Shown in pieces: positions 35,748-47,580 of a DNA stretch of 64,000 bases. The stretch's first letter is position 1. Every line of letters starts with the position of its first letter. This DNA is from Staphylococcus cornubiensis. Its GTDB lineage: Bacteria; Bacillota; Bacilli; Staphylococcales; Staphylococcaceae. The stretch lies in the NCBI RefSeq assembly GCF_900183575.1, contig NZ_FXUZ01000001.1, forward strand, positions 496,001-560,000, read 5' to 3'. Both the position numbers and the translations under genes were made by a program. A model generated the notes under the pieces. It was not told where the DNA came from, did no database searches, and saw only the letters and a list, made by a program, of their open reading frames with translations.

Positions 35748-36995
35748 CTATTTTAATGTGATGAGTCCGTCTTCAACTAATTTTTCAACTGCCCGTGTCA
35801 CTGCAATTTTCACATGTTCATACGTTAAACCGCCTTGAACATACGCTTCATATGGGGGGCGAATCGGTCCATCAGCAGATAATTCAATAGATGATCCTTG
35901 TACAAATGTGCCAGCTGCCATAATGACATCGTCTTCATAACCCGGCATATAGCTCGGTTCAGGGCTAAAATGGGCATTAATCGGCGACGCATGTTGGATA
36001 CTTTGACAAAATTGAATCATTTGTTCTTTCGTGTCAAAAGAAACTGTTTGAATTAAATCCGTACGCTTCACATCATAACGCGGTGAAGTACGCATGTTTA
36101 CACGTTCTAACAACAGACTCGTAAAAAGTGCCCCTTTTAAACTTTGACTGACAACGTGTGGACTTAAGAAAAAGCCTTGGTACATTTCTTGTAAAGCATA
36201 GAGTGACGCACCTGCTTCTTTACCGATACCTGGTGCCGTTAAACGATAGCCACAACGTTCTACTAAATCACGACGTCCGACGATATATCCCCCAATTTTG
36301 GCAAGTCCGCCGCCTGGATTTTTAATGAGTGATCCTGCCATCAAATCTGCGCCGACTTCTATAGGTTCTTTTGTCTCAACAAATTCACCGTAACAGTTGT
36401 CGACAAATACAATGATTTCAGGATGCTTGGCCTTAATTTGTTGAAGCGCATCCCCGATTTCATCAACGTTAATAGACGGGCGCTGATCATACCCTTTTGA
36501 ACGTTGTATCGCAATCACTTTTGTCGTATGATCGATCGTTTCTAATACACGTGCGACATCGATTTGACCCGATTTCAATGGAACTTCTTGGTAGTGAATG
36601 CCATACTCTTTCAAACTTTCTACACCATTACCGTTAATGCCGATGACTTCTAATAATGTATCGTAAGGACTACCTGTAATGTACATCAAACTGTCACCTG
36701 GTTTAAGCGTACTTTGTAAAGCGACTGTAATCGCATGTGTGCCAGAAATGAGCTGTGGTCGTACGAGGGCATCTTCGGCTTTAAATGTCTCAGCATAAAC
36801 CGCTTCTAAATGATCTCGACCGTAATCGTCATAGCCGTATCCTGTAGAGCCGACAAGATCTGCCTCTGTAATTTTGACTTTATGAAACGCATCGAGGACC
36901 CGTGCTTGATTTTCAAATGCACGCGCTTCAATGTCTTTAAAATATGGTGCTAAAGTTGTTTCTACTTCTTCAATAAGTTCGGTTAATTGTGTCAT
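35748..36995 (-). CDS. ynbB: Methionine gamma-lyase-like PLP enzyme (YnbB, 'aluminium resistance' family)
   Basis: 415 aa fold-type I PLP protein. PLP-binding lysine in GSLIKNPGGGLA near residue 235; cofactor-contacting VFVDNCYGEF near 200 and SGTHAI near 83. Homologues are annotated as cystathionine/methionine gamma-lyase-like or aluminium-resistance protein; the substrate is not established. It follows hflX by 17 bases, so the two are probably one transcript, and glnR-glnA lie downstream as in many Bacillales. Confidence 0.9.
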   Translation of the reverse strand: MTQLTELIEEVETTLAPYFKDIEARAFENQARVLDAFHKVKITEADLVGSTGYGYDDYGRDHLEAVYAETFKAEDALVRPQLISGTHAITVALQSTLKPGDSLMYITGSPYDTLLEVIGINGNGVESLKEYGIHYQEVPLKSGQIDVARVLETIDHTTKVIAIQRSKGYDQRPSINVDEIGDALQQIKAKHPEIIVFVDNCYGEFVETKEPIEVGADLMAGSLIKNPGGGLAKIGGYIVGRRDLVERCGYRLTAPGIGKEAGASLYALQEMYQGFFLSPHVVSQSLKGALFTSLLLERVNMRTSPRYDVKRTDLIQTVSFDTKEQMIQFCQSIQHASPINAHFSPEPSYMPGYEDDVIMAAGTFVQGSSIELSADGPIRPPYEAYVQGGLTYEHVKIAVTRAVEKLVEDGLITLK

Positions 36996-37012
36996 GTTTC
37001 CGCTTCTTTCTA

Positions 37013-38245
37013 TTATTTTTGATAACCTTCAATGTGATATTGGTCTGTTGCTTCATCATATTCTAATTTTGTCACTAACGTATGTTGTTTAAGATAATAC
37101 AATTGTTCAGCATCAGCGCTCGGAATTGCCACTGCATAAAACTCAAATTGCTTTTGAATCACTTGAAACAGTAAATCTTTCACTTTCGAAATATCCGCTT
37201 TATTTTTTGAGGATACGAACACAGATGGCGCATCAGCTACAGGTGTTGATGTCCCTTCGTATAAGTCTTTTTTATTAAAGATAACGACTTGTGGAATGTC
37301 TTGCATTTCAAGCTCTTGAATAATGTCATTGACTGTATCGTATTGAATTTTATATTCTGCATGGCTCGCATCAACGACATGTATGAGTAAATCAGCTTGG
37401 CGTGCTTCTTCTAACGTCGATTTGAAAGCTTCAATCAGCGTTGTCGGTAATTTTTGAATAAAACCAACCGTATCTGAAATGACCATCTCAAACCCATCGT
37501 TTATTTTAAGTTGACGCGACTTCGGATCGAGTGTTGCAAAAAGCAAATCTTGTTCATACGTATCAGCTGCAGTTAATGTATTGAACCACGATGATTTACC
37601 CGCGTTGGTATAACCAATTAAAGCAACTTGAAATACACGATTTTGTTCCCTTTGATTACGATAACGTTCTCGGTGCGCTTCAACTTCTACTAATTTACGT
37701 TTGATTTCATGCATCCGTGTACGAATATGGCGGCGATCTGTCTCAAGCTTCGTTTCACCTGGGCCACGCGTACCGATACCCCCACCGAGACGTGATAAGC
37801 TTTTACCATGTCCCATCAAACGAGGTAATAAATAATCTAATTGTGCATATTCAACTTGGAGCTTCCCTTCTTTACTTTTCGCTCTTAACGCAAAGATTTC
37901 AAGTATGAGTTGCGTTCGATCAATCACTTTAATACCTAACCGTGCATTTAAGTTTTTAGATTGTGCTGTCGTTAACTCATCATTTGTGACGACGACGTCT
38001 ATATCATGAAACTCAATAAAATCTTTAATATCTGTTAACTTACCGCTACCGACATAATATTTATGGTCCACTTGATTTTTCTGTTGTGTCCATTGCCCTT
38101 TAACATCTAAATCACACGTATAAGCTAACGCGTTTAATTCATTCATCGTACTTTCAAAATCATAATCCGACTGATACAAATCTACCCCAATCAGTACCGC
38201 TGTTTCTTTCACTTTTTCAGTAGAGTGAAGTTCTGTTTTACGCAT
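37013..38245 (-). CDS. hflX: Ribosome-associated GTPase HflX
   Basis: About 410 aa GTPase that splits stalled 70S ribosomes. An N-terminal HflX-specific domain with [14 protein letters not shown] and a glycine-rich [17 protein letters not shown] segment (residues ~165-190) precedes the G domain: G1 [10 protein letters not shown]3 DTVGFIQK, G4 NKKD. I use the ATG at 38245 (opening MRKTEL); the frame is open for 15 codons more, but those lack family similarity. It is divergent from gpx. Confidence 0.93.
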   Translation of the reverse strand: MRKTELHSTEKVKETAVLIGVDLYQSDYDFESTMNELNALAYTCDLDVKGQWTQQKNQVDHKYYVGSGKLTDIKDFIEFHDIDVVVTNDELTTAQSKNLNARLGIKVIDRTQLILEIFALRAKSKEGKLQVEYAQLDYLLPRLMGHGKSLSRLGGGIGTRGPGETKLETDRRHIRTRMHEIKRKLVEVEAHRERYRNQREQNRVFQVALIGYTNAGKSSWFNTLTAADTYEQDLLFATLDPKSRQLKINDGFEMVISDTVGFIQKLPTTLIEAFKSTLEEARQADLLIHVVDASHAEYKIQYDTVNDIIQELEMQDIPQVVIFNKKDLYEGTSTPVADAPSVFVSSKNKADISKVKDLLFQVIQKQFEFYAVAIPSADAEQLYYLKQHTLVTKLEYDEATDQYHIEGYQK

Positions 38246-38350
38246 ATTATCACCGTTTTCTATTTGACATATCATCACGTATTCTATCATAGTGTGCGAA
38301 TTAAGACTATACGTGCCGATTGTGCTATATTAGATTTAGAGGTGAAGACG

Positions 38351-38824
38351 ATGCATTTATATGATATAGAAGTCCCAAAAATTGATGGTACAACCTATTC
38401 CCTATCACAATATAAAGGTGATGTCTTACTGATTGTGAATACAGCGAGTGAATGTGGTTTAACGCCGCAATTTGAAGGTCTACAAAAACTTTATGACACT
38501 TATCGCGACAAAGGATTTACGATTTTAGGTTTTCCAAGCAATCAATTCGGCAAGCAAGAACCTGGTAGTGGTAAAGAAGCAGCGACGAATTGTCAGTTGA
38601 ATTATGGCGTGACATTCCCGATGCATGAAAAAATCGAAGTGAATGGTGACAATGCTCATCCACTCTATAACTATCTTAAATCACAAAAATCAGGTATCTT
38701 CGGCGATAAAATCAAATGGAATTTCACTAAGTTTTTAATCGATCGTGACGGTCAAGTGGTTAAACGCTTTTCACCACAAAAAACACCCGAAAATTTAAAG
38801 CAAGATATTGAAAGTTTATTATAG
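38351..38824 (+). CDS. gpx: Glutathione peroxidase-like thiol peroxidase (cysteine form)
   Basis: 157 aa thioredoxin-fold peroxidase (BsaA/Gpx type). The peroxidatic Cys is in [12 protein letters not shown] near residue 36 (Cys instead of Sec). The catalytic Gln/Trp partners are seen in [13 protein letters not shown] and [10 protein letters not shown]. In low-GC Firmicutes these reduce peroxides with thioredoxin or bacillithiol rather than glutathione. I start at the ATG after GAGGTGAAG; upstream in-frame codons cross the hflX promoter. Confidence 0.94.
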   Translation: MHLYDIEVPKIDGTTYSLSQYKGDVLLIVNTASECGLTPQFEGLQKLYDTYRDKGFTILGFPSNQFGKQEPGSGKEAATNCQLNYGVTFPMHEKIEVNGDNAHPLYNYLKSQKSGIFGDKIKWNFTKFLIDRDGQVVKRFSPQKTPENLKQDIESLL

Positions 38825-38835
38825 ATTTACAAAGT

Positions 38836-38884
38836 TAAACATCACCCTTTCACGTTAACCACGTTGAAATAGGTGATGTTTTTC
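38836..38884 (+). terminator. Terminator after gpx
   Basis: ACATCACC / GGTGATGT outer stem with a CACGTT/AACGTG inner part, followed by TTTTTC. Confidence 0.8.
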
Positions 38885-38961
38885 AATGTTTAGCGAACTC
38901 ACTTTTCCTAAAGCTTGCTCAATATTGGAAAAGCGATAAATAGGTCATTCGTTTTGTTCTC

Positions 38962-39297
38962 TTATCGCGCGCTCATGTTGTTGCCAAAAGGATGTTCTTG
39001 ACTGATTTCCACAAGTTTAAAAGGATCAACCTGTATTAAAACATCTATGATTGAATTGATTTTGGCAGTATTAAGTTCTTCACATACCTCTCCTTCATCT
39101 GTCATAACGTTTTTAGGCCAAACTTGATACTGTATATAGATACTTGGCATGACAGGACCATATAGCCACCCTTGTATTTCATCTTTTTCAAATAAATGTC
39201 AGACAAGTGTTCGATGTTGTTCTAGCATAAATCCTATTGTAAAATATAATACCTTTTGAAAATGTATATTCGTCACTGGACATCCAATGACGACCAC
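38962..39297 (-). pseudogene. Decayed Panacea-domain (SocA-like, DUF4065) antitoxin gene
   Basis: The minus strand reads, in one frame, CPVTNIHFQKVLYFTIGFML, EQHRTLV, a stop codon, then HLFEKDEIQGWLYGPVMPSI and an acidic C-terminal part ending EHPFGNNMSAR. The pattern (TN-x-K/F-LQK-LLYF, then F-E-x-x-I-x-W-x-x-GPVxPS-Y) is that of Panacea antitoxins. The in-frame TGA near 39190 and the lack of a good start mark it as broken. No toxin gene is next to it. Confidence 0.72.
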
Positions 39298-39481
39298 ACT
39301 TCTCTATTTGCCGCTTTCTTTATATGCTTGATGATTCATTCCAATTTTTACAACCTTCCATTATATTGTATATCATTATTTTATATATGAAGTTATGTAT
39401 TGCAAGTGTGTTTTAATGTGTTTCAATCTGCTGGATGTGGTAAAGTTGAAGTAAGTGATCTGAACTTGAGAGGTGAATAAA

Positions 39482-40435
39482 ATGGTAAAATCAGAAGCCA
39501 TGAAAATTGCAGTGACTGATGGGACGATGATTGAGGCGAGAGTCGATCGTGCTGATTTTGAAGCGGTTGGCATTGTTCATATCTTTCACGGCATGGCAGA
39601 ACATATGGACCGTTATGTACATTTAGTTGAAAAACTGAATCAACAAGGCTATCACGTGATTCGACATAATCATCGTGGTCATGGTCATGATGTTGACGGG
39701 GTTCGTGGTCATTTTGATTCCGTGCAGCAAGTGGTCCAAGACGCTTTTGAAATTCAAAGTACACTGAAGGCTCAATTTGATTCACATTTGCCTCTGATAC
39801 TCATTGGACATTCGATGGGCTCTATCATTGCACGTCAATTTGTCCAAACTTTTCCACAAGCAACACAAGGATTAGTGTTGAGCGGGACAGGATACTTTTC
39901 AACATGGTATTATAGCCTCGTTTTACCTATACTTAAAATTGTTACCCTCATTTGTGGTAAGAAACGTCGAATGCAATGGCTTAACCATATGACGACTGGA
40001 CGCTTTAACAAAAATTTTAAACCTGCACGTACGACGAGTGATTGGTTAAGTTCTGATAAAGCAGAGGTCGATCAATTTATTCAAGACCCTCACACTGGTT
40101 TTCTCGTATCTAACCAGCTCATTTACAGTGTTCTTCATACAATGATGCGTACGTCACGCCTTAAAAATATTGCTAAAATGAATCTCGATTTGCCAATCTT
40201 ACTCGTTTCAGGAAAAGATGATCCGTTTGGAGGTAATGGGAAAGGCATTCGACGTCTAGGTAAAATTTTAAAAAAGGGCGGAGTCCATCATATTACAGTC
40301 CAACTTTATAAAAATAAAAGACATGAAGTTTTATTTGAAAAAGATAAAGAAACCGTATGGCGACATATGTTAGACTGGATGAGTCGACAAATTATTAAAA
40401 AGCAAAAAGTAGGTGAATGGGGTGTCAAAAAATAA
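39482..40435 (+). CDS. Alpha/beta hydrolase, monoacylglycerol lipase/lysophospholipase type
   Basis: Serine hydrolase of 317 aa. Oxyanion region FHGMAEHMDRY near residue 40, nucleophile elbow IGHSMGS near 104 with catalytic Ser, acid VSGKDDPFGG near 243, and His in KNKRHEVLFE near 278. This is the PldB/monoglyceride lipase pattern. There is no signal peptide, so it acts in the cytosol or at the inner membrane. The start at 39482 follows GAGAGGTG. It overlaps miaA by a few bases and may be co-transcribed with it. Confidence 0.9.
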   Translation: MVKSEAMKIAVTDGTMIEARVDRADFEAVGIVHIFHGMAEHMDRYVHLVEKLNQQGYHVIRHNHRGHGHDVDGVRGHFDSVQQVVQDAFEIQSTLKAQFDSHLPLILIGHSMGSIIARQFVQTFPQATQGLVLSGTGYFSTWYYSLVLPILKIVTLICGKKRRMQWLNHMTTGRFNKNFKPARTTSDWLSSDKAEVDQFIQDPHTGFLVSNQLIYSVLHTMMRTSRLKNIAKMNLDLPILLVSGKDDPFGGNGKGIRRLGKILKKGGVHHITVQLYKNKRHEVLFEKDKETVWRHMLDWMSRQIIKKQKVGEWGVKK

Positions 40436-41378
40436 ACCCTTTATCGTAGCAATTGTTGGCCCAACCGCAAGTGGTAAAACGGAACTCGGTGTCGCGCTAG
40501 CTAAAGCAATTAATGGAGAAGTCATAAGTGGGGATTCTATGCAAGTTTATCAAGGGATGGACATTGGTACTGCCAAAGTAAGCACAGCTGAAATGGACGG
40601 CATCCCCCACCATCTCATTGACATATTAAAACCGGATCAAACATATTCTGCATATGATTTTCAACAACAAGCACAAGATTTAATTACGGATATCACTGCA
40701 CGTGGTAAAGTACCGATTATTGTTGGAGGAACAGGATTGTATATTCAATCTGTCATATATGATTATCAATTTGATGATGAAACGATCTCACCCGAAACTG
40801 AAAAACGGGTTGCACAACAATTGGAAGAACTGAAGTCGTACTCGAATGAAGCATTACATGACTATCTCGGTACATTTGACCCTGATTCACAGCGAGAAAT
40901 TCATCCAAACAATCGTAAAAGGGTCGAACGTGCCATTACATATTACTTAAGTACAAAAAAAGTTTTAAGTAATCGCAAGAAAAGTACCCAATTGACTGAA
41001 AATTATGATACATTATTAATAGGGATAAAAATGTCGCGTGACACCTTATATTCTAGAATAAATAATCGCGTCGACATCATGTTGTCTCATGGTTTATTGG
41101 ATGAAGTGCAAGAACTTATTGAATTAGGTTATGAATCGTGTCAAAGTATGCAAGCTATCGGTTATAAAGAAATGATACCGGTAATTAAAAATGAAATGCC
41201 GTTAGATGAGGCTGTGAGATTATTGAAACAGCATTCACGAAATTATGCAAAAAGACAAATGACTTGGTTTAAAAATAAACTTAATGTTCATTGGTTAGAT
41301 AGAGAGAAGATGTCACTTACTTCAATGTTATCTGAGCTTAAACCCCTAATAAATAAAAGGAGAAATGAACATGATTGA
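40422..41378 (+). CDS. miaA: tRNA dimethylallyltransferase
   Basis: Adds the dimethylallyl group to A37 of tRNAs that read UNN codons. Walker A GPTASGKTE near residue 13, GDSMQVYQGMDIGTAK near 37, and GGTGLYIQS near 103 are the MiaA hallmarks. The C-terminal half carries KRQMTWFKN. I prefer the GTG at 40422 after GGTGAATGGG; an ATG three codons earlier is also possible. It acts before MiaB, encoded at 54560, which thiomethylates the same base. The 3' end overlaps hfq. Confidence 0.95.
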   Translation: MSKNKPFIVAIVGPTASGKTELGVALAKAINGEVISGDSMQVYQGMDIGTAKVSTAEMDGIPHHLIDILKPDQTYSAYDFQQQAQDLITDITARGKVPIIVGGTGLYIQSVIYDYQFDDETISPETEKRVAQQLEELKSYSNEALHDYLGTFDPDSQREIHPNNRKRVERAITYYLSTKKVLSNRKKSTQLTENYDTLLIGIKMSRDTLYSRINNRVDIMLSHGLLDEVQELIELGYESCQSMQAIGYKEMIPVIKNEMPLDEAVRLLKQHSRNYAKRQMTWFKNKLNVHWLDREKMSLTSMLSELKPLINKRRNEHD

Positions 41379-41577
41379 GAAACGTAACATTCAAGATGAG
41401 TACCTAGAAAAATTTAAAAGTGAGGGTAAAGAACTGACGGTATTTTTAACGAATGGTTTCCAATTACGCGGTACAATTGTTGATTTTGACCAATATGTAA
41501 TTGATATACTCTCTCAGGGGCGTCATCATTTAATTTACAAACATGCAATTAGTACATTTTTAGAAGGTACAAACTAG
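41371..41577 (+). CDS. hfq: RNA chaperone Hfq
   Basis: 68 aa Sm-like protein. Sm1: ELTVFLTNGFQLRGTIVDFD (about residues 21-40); Sm2: HLIYKHAIST near 55-64, with the conserved YKHA proximal-face motif. It overlaps the miaA 3' end by eight bases, and the ribosome site AAAGGAG lies inside miaA, so the two are coupled. It has only a very short C-terminal tail, typical of staphylococcal Hfq. Confidence 0.95.
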   Translation: MIEKRNIQDEYLEKFKSEGKELTVFLTNGFQLRGTIVDFDQYVIDILSQGRHHLIYKHAISTFLEGTN

Positions 41578-41865
41578 AAACATGTTAACTGAAGTGGATA
41601 AGTCTTGTGTCACTACAATGTCGTTATTGTGAGGGCATTATTCGGCATTATTTGGTGCACAACAAGCACAAATAAGGGAGAAGTGATTCAGATTTTTCCA
41701 CTTCAATTCTTCATTCATTTCTTCGCGCATATAGGGAAGTCATTACCATTTTAAGAGTATGAATATATGGTGAACGGTTGGTGAGTCCTCTCATCGACCG
41801 TTTTCTTTTTATTTTTGGACGAAAAAACGCCTGAGATGATGTCCACCTCAGACGTTTTGTTTCAA
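41578..41865. other. Intergenic region with paired complementary segments and two terminators
   Basis: TGAAGTGGA at 41590-41598 can pair with TCCACTTCA at 41697-41705, closing a ~100-base region with no ORF. A plus-strand terminator (AACGGTTG / CGACCGTT then TTCTTTTTATTTTT) is at 41773-41812. The glpD terminator (ACGCCTGAG / CCTCAGACGT with T-run on the minus strand) is at 41822-41858. Confidence 0.5.
41822..41858 (-). terminator. Terminator after glpD
   Basis: AAAACGTCTGAGG / TCTCAGGCGTTTTTT stem-loop on the minus strand. Confidence 0.88.
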
Positions 41866-43536
41866 TTATTTTTCAGCTGGTTGATGTTGACCGTGTCTTG
41901 CTTCTTGAATCGCTTCATCTAATTCTTGTTTGTAGACAGCTTTCACGTTAGCATCGTAACCAAGTAAATCAGCTAATACGTCTACAACAGTATCTTTATG
42001 ACGAAGTACGGTATCAATATCGAAGTATAAAGCACCCGTACGACGCACTAAGAAGTCAGTTGGTTTAACAACTAATTCGTTTTGGATACCATAAACTAAT
42101 TCAACATAAAGTTCTAATGGTAGACCTGTATTTTGATGTTGTGCTGCTTGTGCAATGGCAAATAGGTCGTCTACGTTTGAGCCATATTTTGTAGCAAGAC
42201 GACGTGCTAAATCAGTATCTAGGTTCATTGCTTTTGCAGTTGCAACTTTATCTTCAACGAATTGTTCGAAGTTTGCACTACCACCTACATCACCACCAGA
42301 AATTGGGATGTGTTTTGTATCTACTTCTTTAAATTTCAGTTTGTACTCTTGTTTAAGTCGTTTTTCTACTAAGTCCACAATTTCTAAAGCCATGTGACGG
42401 TAACCTGTTAACTTACCACCTGCAATTGTAAGCAAGCCTGATTTACCTTCCCATACTTCATCTTTACGAGAAATTTCTGAAGGATCTTTACCTTCTTCTA
42501 AAATTAATGGACGTACACCTGCCCAAGTTGATTCAATATCTGCATCTGTTACGTTAACAGTTGGGAACATGTAGTTAATCGCATCCACTAAATAATCACG
42601 GTCTTCTTGGTTTACAAGTGGTTTTGTTTTGTCGTTGTTGTAGAACGTATCTGTTGTACCAACATACGCTTTACCTTCACGTGGAATCGCAAAGATCATA
42701 CGACCGTCTTTTTCTGTATCAAAGTACACAGCTTGACGTAATGGGAATTTAGATTGGTCGATAACAACGTGTACCCCTTTAGTTAAACGTAATTGTTTGT
42801 TGTTTTTAGAGTAGTCTGCACTACGCACTTCGTCTACCCAAGGACCTGTAGCATTAACAACTTTTTTACCTCTAATTTCGAATGTTTCATTACCTAAACG
42901 ATCAACGACAGAAACACCATTCACTTTTTCTTTATTGTCGTATAAGAAATTTGTCACTTTCGCATAGTTCATAATATCTGCGCCTTGTTCAGCCGCTTTT
43001 TTCATAACTTCAATTGTTAAGCGTGCGTCGTCAGTACGATATTCAACGTAGTAACCGCCACCTTTTAAACCGTCTTGTTTCACAAGTGGTTCTTTAGCAG
43101 AAGTTTCTTTTTTGCTCAACATTTTTTTGCGTTCAGATTTTTTAACACCTGCTAAACGGTCGTACATGGCTAAACCGATAGATGTAGAGAATTTACCGAA
43201 TGTACCACCTTTGTGCATTGGTAATAACATCCATTCAGGTGTTGTCACGTGTGGGCCATTTTCATAAACGATTGCACGTTCTCTTCCTGTTTCAGCAACA
43301 ACGCCAACTTGGAATTGTTTTAAATAACGAAGACCACCGTGTACTAATTTAGTTGAACGTGAACTTGTACCTTGCGCAAAGTCTTGCATTTCAACTAAAG
43401 CGACTTTCATACCTCTAGCAGTCGCATCTAAAGCGATACCTGCACCAGTGATGCCGCCCCCGACAACAATCAGGTCATACGCTTCGTTTTGCATACGTTT
43501 TTTAACCGAATCTCGTTTTAAAGTTGATAATCTCAT
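41866..43536 (-). CDS. glpD: Aerobic glycerol-3-phosphate dehydrogenase
   Basis: FAD-dependent, membrane-associated enzyme that oxidises glycerol-3-phosphate to dihydroxyacetone phosphate and feeds electrons to menaquinone (556 aa). FAD motif [14 protein letters not shown] at residues ~24-37. Family signatures [15 protein letters not shown] near 62 and [11 protein letters not shown] near 370 (the latter typical of GlpD C-terminal part). It is transcribed separately from glpFK and preceded by a terminator-like leader that GlpP would read through. Confidence 0.97.
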   Translation of the reverse strand: MRLSTLKRDSVKKRMQNEAYDLIVVGGGITGAGIALDATARGMKVALVEMQDFAQGTSSRSTKLVHGGLRYLKQFQVGVVAETGRERAIVYENGPHVTTPEWMLLPMHKGGTFGKFSTSIGLAMYDRLAGVKKSERKKMLSKKETSAKEPLVKQDGLKGGGYYVEYRTDDARLTIEVMKKAAEQGADIMNYAKVTNFLYDNKEKVNGVSVVDRLGNETFEIRGKKVVNATGPWVDEVRSADYSKNNKQLRLTKGVHVVIDQSKFPLRQAVYFDTEKDGRMIFAIPREGKAYVGTTDTFYNNDKTKPLVNQEDRDYLVDAINYMFPTVNVTDADIESTWAGVRPLILEEGKDPSEISRKDEVWEGKSGLLTIAGGKLTGYRHMALEIVDLVEKRLKQEYKLKFKEVDTKHIPISGGDVGGSANFEQFVEDKVATAKAMNLDTDLARRLATKYGSNVDDLFAIAQAAQHQNTGLPLELYVELVYGIQNELVVKPTDFLVRRTGALYFDIDTVLRHKDTVVDVLADLLGYDANVKAVYKQELDEAIQEARHGQHQPAEK

Positions 43537-43562
43537 ATACTTTCGCCTCCTAATTTCATAAA

Positions 43563-43616
43563 AAAGAGAGACTCCGCCTACATACTTTCATCAAGTTGTA
43601 CGAACAAAGTCTCTTA
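43563..43616 (-). promoter_or_regulatory. GlpP-type antitermination leader of glpD
   Basis: AAGAGACT / AGTCTCTC stem with a long loop, followed by TTTTTT just before the glpD ribosome site. The same GAGACT/AGTCTC pair occurs before glpF. This is the leader inverted repeat recognised by GlpP plus glycerol-3-phosphate in Bacillus. Confidence 0.8.
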
Positions 43617-43662
43617 CTATCTCGCGTGAAGCTATTAACTTAACTCAAGTATATCACACGGC

Positions 43663-45198
<1,536 letters not shown>

Positions 45199-45465
45199 TC
45201 ATTATTAACTTGTTATATGTCATTCATGTTGTGCTTTCCAATTAAAGTTCTCTATACTTTTAGCCGTTTTTATGTCTGATTTAAACATATGGCTTCATTC
45301 AAATTGATCAGTTCATCGCTCACTTCGTTTTTAACATCTCATAAAGCGCTACGATTTCTTTTCAATTTCATAAGAATGACCAGGCCTCTATCCATTGTGT
45401 AGCAAAACGATAGCGACCTCGTCATCCATGTACTTTCTATATCATTTTGAAATATTGAAATTCAA

Positions 45466-46281
45466 TTAAATTTTAGCAATTTCATCTTTAGGCGCTTTTT
45501 TGTTCATTGCCATACCTAATAATAATGTTAATACTAAAACAATGATAGTAACAATAGTCCATACATCAAAAATGCCATTAAAGAAAAGACGGTATAGTAC
45601 CGCACCGACCATACCACCGACCATTGGCCCTAAAACCGGTACAATCGCGTAACCCCAACCACTACCACCTTTTCCAGTGATAGGGAAAATCGCATGTGCA
45701 ATACGCGGACCTAAGTCACGGGCAGGATTAATCGCATAACCTGTTGTACCACCTAAACTTAATCCAATTGCGACAATTAATGCACCAACGATTAAAGGAT
45801 TTAAACCGTCAGTAAATTTGTTTGCACCAATATATAATAAACCAGAAGTTAATACAGCTGTACCCATAATCTCAGAAATGAAGTTAGCCGTATAGTTTTT
45901 TAATGCTGGCGCAGTAGCGAATACACCCAGTTTTGTCGCTTGATCTTCAGTAGCACGCCAATGCGGTAAATACATTAACCAAGTGAGCATGCCCCCGAAC
46001 ACCCCACCGATTAATTGCGCGATGATATATCCTGGTACTTGTGTCCAAGGAAAATCACCGTTCATGGCTAACGCTAATGTTACAGCAGGGTTTAAGTGGG
46101 CGCCAGAAATTTGCCCAACAGCATAGACACCTAACGTTACACCGAGGCCCCAACCTACTGCAATCACGATCCAATCGGCGCCATTAGCATTTGTTTTTTT
46201 CAAATTTACGTTCGCAACAACACCCCCACCCATAAGTAAGAGCAATGCTGTTCCGAAAAATTCGGCTAAATAGACGTTCAT
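45466..46281 (-). CDS. glpF: Glycerol facilitator (aquaglyceroporin)
   Basis: Six-helix MIP channel of 271 aa. The two pore loops carry HLNPAVT and AINPARDLG; the Asp after NPAR is the marker of glycerol-conducting rather than strict water channels. Start MNVYLAEFFG after GGGAGG; the 18 upstream open codons contain the leader and are not translated. glpK follows 300 bases downstream on the same strand. Confidence 0.95.
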   Translation of the reverse strand: MNVYLAEFFGTALLLLMGGGVVANVNLKKTNANGADWIVIAVGWGLGVTLGVYAVGQISGAHLNPAVTLALAMNGDFPWTQVPGYIIAQLIGGVFGGMLTWLMYLPHWRATEDQATKLGVFATAPALKNYTANFISEIMGTAVLTSGLLYIGANKFTDGLNPLIVGALIVAIGLSLGGTTGYAINPARDLGPRIAHAIFPITGKGGSGWGYAIVPVLGPMVGGMVGAVLYRLFFNGIFDVWTIVTIIVLVLTLLLGMAMNKKAPKDEIAKI

Positions 46282-46302
46282 TCTTTTTTTCCTCCCTTTA
46301 AA

Positions 46303-46367
46303 TAGAAAGAGACTCCAATCCGCATTAAAAAACAATCAAACGCGAGCAGAAGTCTCCTAGTCTCTAG
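46303..46367 (-). promoter_or_regulatory. GlpP-type antitermination leader of glpFK
   Basis: AGAGACTAGGAGACTTC pairs with GGAGTCTCTTTC across a ~35-base loop, immediately before the glpF ribosome site; mirror of the glpD leader. Confidence 0.78.
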
Positions 46368-46506
46368 CTAAATATCAACTTGAGATAATAGTACACTGAC
46401 GTGAAAGCGTTGTCAATACTTTGACCTTATTTCTTAAAATAGAGCAATAATTTTTATACTGCTACAATACATTTTATTATTTCTTAACAATCGTCATTAA
46501 TATGTA

Positions 46507-47553
46507 CTATAAACTTTTTGAAAATGAATCTATGACAGCAGCTTCGTCGATACTAAAAGTTAACGTATCTGCTGATAATGTTGCTTGAACGCCATAAGGG
46601 AGCGTACATTTCGGTTCGTTATGACCAAAACTTGCATTACCTACCACAGGCAACGCTTCTTGATGAAACTCCTTCATCATAAGGCGAAGTTTGTCATGAT
46701 ACGCATCTTGATGGACACCATTTTGAGGGCGCCCAAAAAGAATGCCCGCAACGACATCGTAAATACCCATTAAGCCAAACGCACGTAAAGTTTCTTCAAA
46801 GCTCATAGGATCAACCTGTACTTCCGATGTTTCCAAAAACAAAATTTTATCTTTGAAATGTGCTAAGTCCGGAAAATACGGTGTACCTCTTAATTTATCT
46901 AATGATTCGAAACAACCGCCGATGAGCTCACCTTCAACTGTACCTTGTCCGCTAATGTGCATGTAGTCACCATTCGGAATCTTTTCACGCGCTATATGAC
47001 GCTTGTCTTCATCCCAACGCAAACCAAATACACGCACCTCGTCTGATGTCGAAATAGCGCCGACTGGTTGTGCCTCGCCTATCGCTGAAAATAGATGATC
47101 TACAGTATATGCATCCAGTGCGACATTTTCAGCAAAATCAGTTAATAATGCTGGTCCATAAAAAGATGTGATGCCCAACTTGTACATGTGTAAATGAAGT
47201 GGTGTAATGTCTGAATAACCGATAAAAATTTTAGGGTGTTGTCGTATCACTTCATCATCTAAAAAAGGTATGATTCGAACAGATTCATAGCCCCCAATCG
47301 TACATAAAATGGCTTGTACGTCTGGATCTGCAAAAGCTGCTGTAAGAATTTCAGCCCGTTCTTTTGGGTGTTCGAAGTTCCATGAGATACCATTTAAGCT
47401 ATTGTCCATCACTTTGACACGATAGCCAAGTGCTTCAATACGATCGATACCTTGTTGTGTCCGCCAACGAATATGAGGCTCACCTGCTAATCCAGATGAC
47501 GGTGAAACAATCGCAATTGTGTCGCCTTGTTTCAATTTTTGTGGTTTAATCAT
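46507..47553 (-). CDS. S66-family LD-carboxypeptidase (LdcA/MccF-like)
   Basis: Serine peptidase of 348 aa. Nucleophile Ser in FIGYSDITPLH near residue 112, Glu in FLETSE near 250, and His in ASFGHNEP near 307, the S66 Ser-Glu-His triad. N-terminal AIVSPSSG is typical. LdcA members trim muropeptides in the cytosol, and MccF members cleave microcin C-type nucleotide peptides; sequence alone does not decide here. The ATG at 47553 follows GGGGGAG. Confidence 0.87.
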   Translation of the reverse strand: MIKPQKLKQGDTIAIVSPSSGLAGEPHIRWRTQQGIDRIEALGYRVKVMDNSLNGISWNFEHPKERAEILTAAFADPDVQAILCTIGGYESVRIIPFLDDEVIRQHPKIFIGYSDITPLHLHMYKLGITSFYGPALLTDFAENVALDAYTVDHLFSAIGEAQPVGAISTSDEVRVFGLRWDEDKRHIAREKIPNGDYMHISGQGTVEGELIGGCFESLDKLRGTPYFPDLAHFKDKILFLETSEVQVDPMSFEETLRAFGLMGIYDVVAGILFGRPQNGVHQDAYHDKLRLMMKEFHQEALPVVGNASFGHNEPKCTLPYGVQATLSADTLTFSIDEAAVIDSFSKSL

Positions 47554-47580
47554 CAAATCTCCCCCTTGTTAATATGAATA

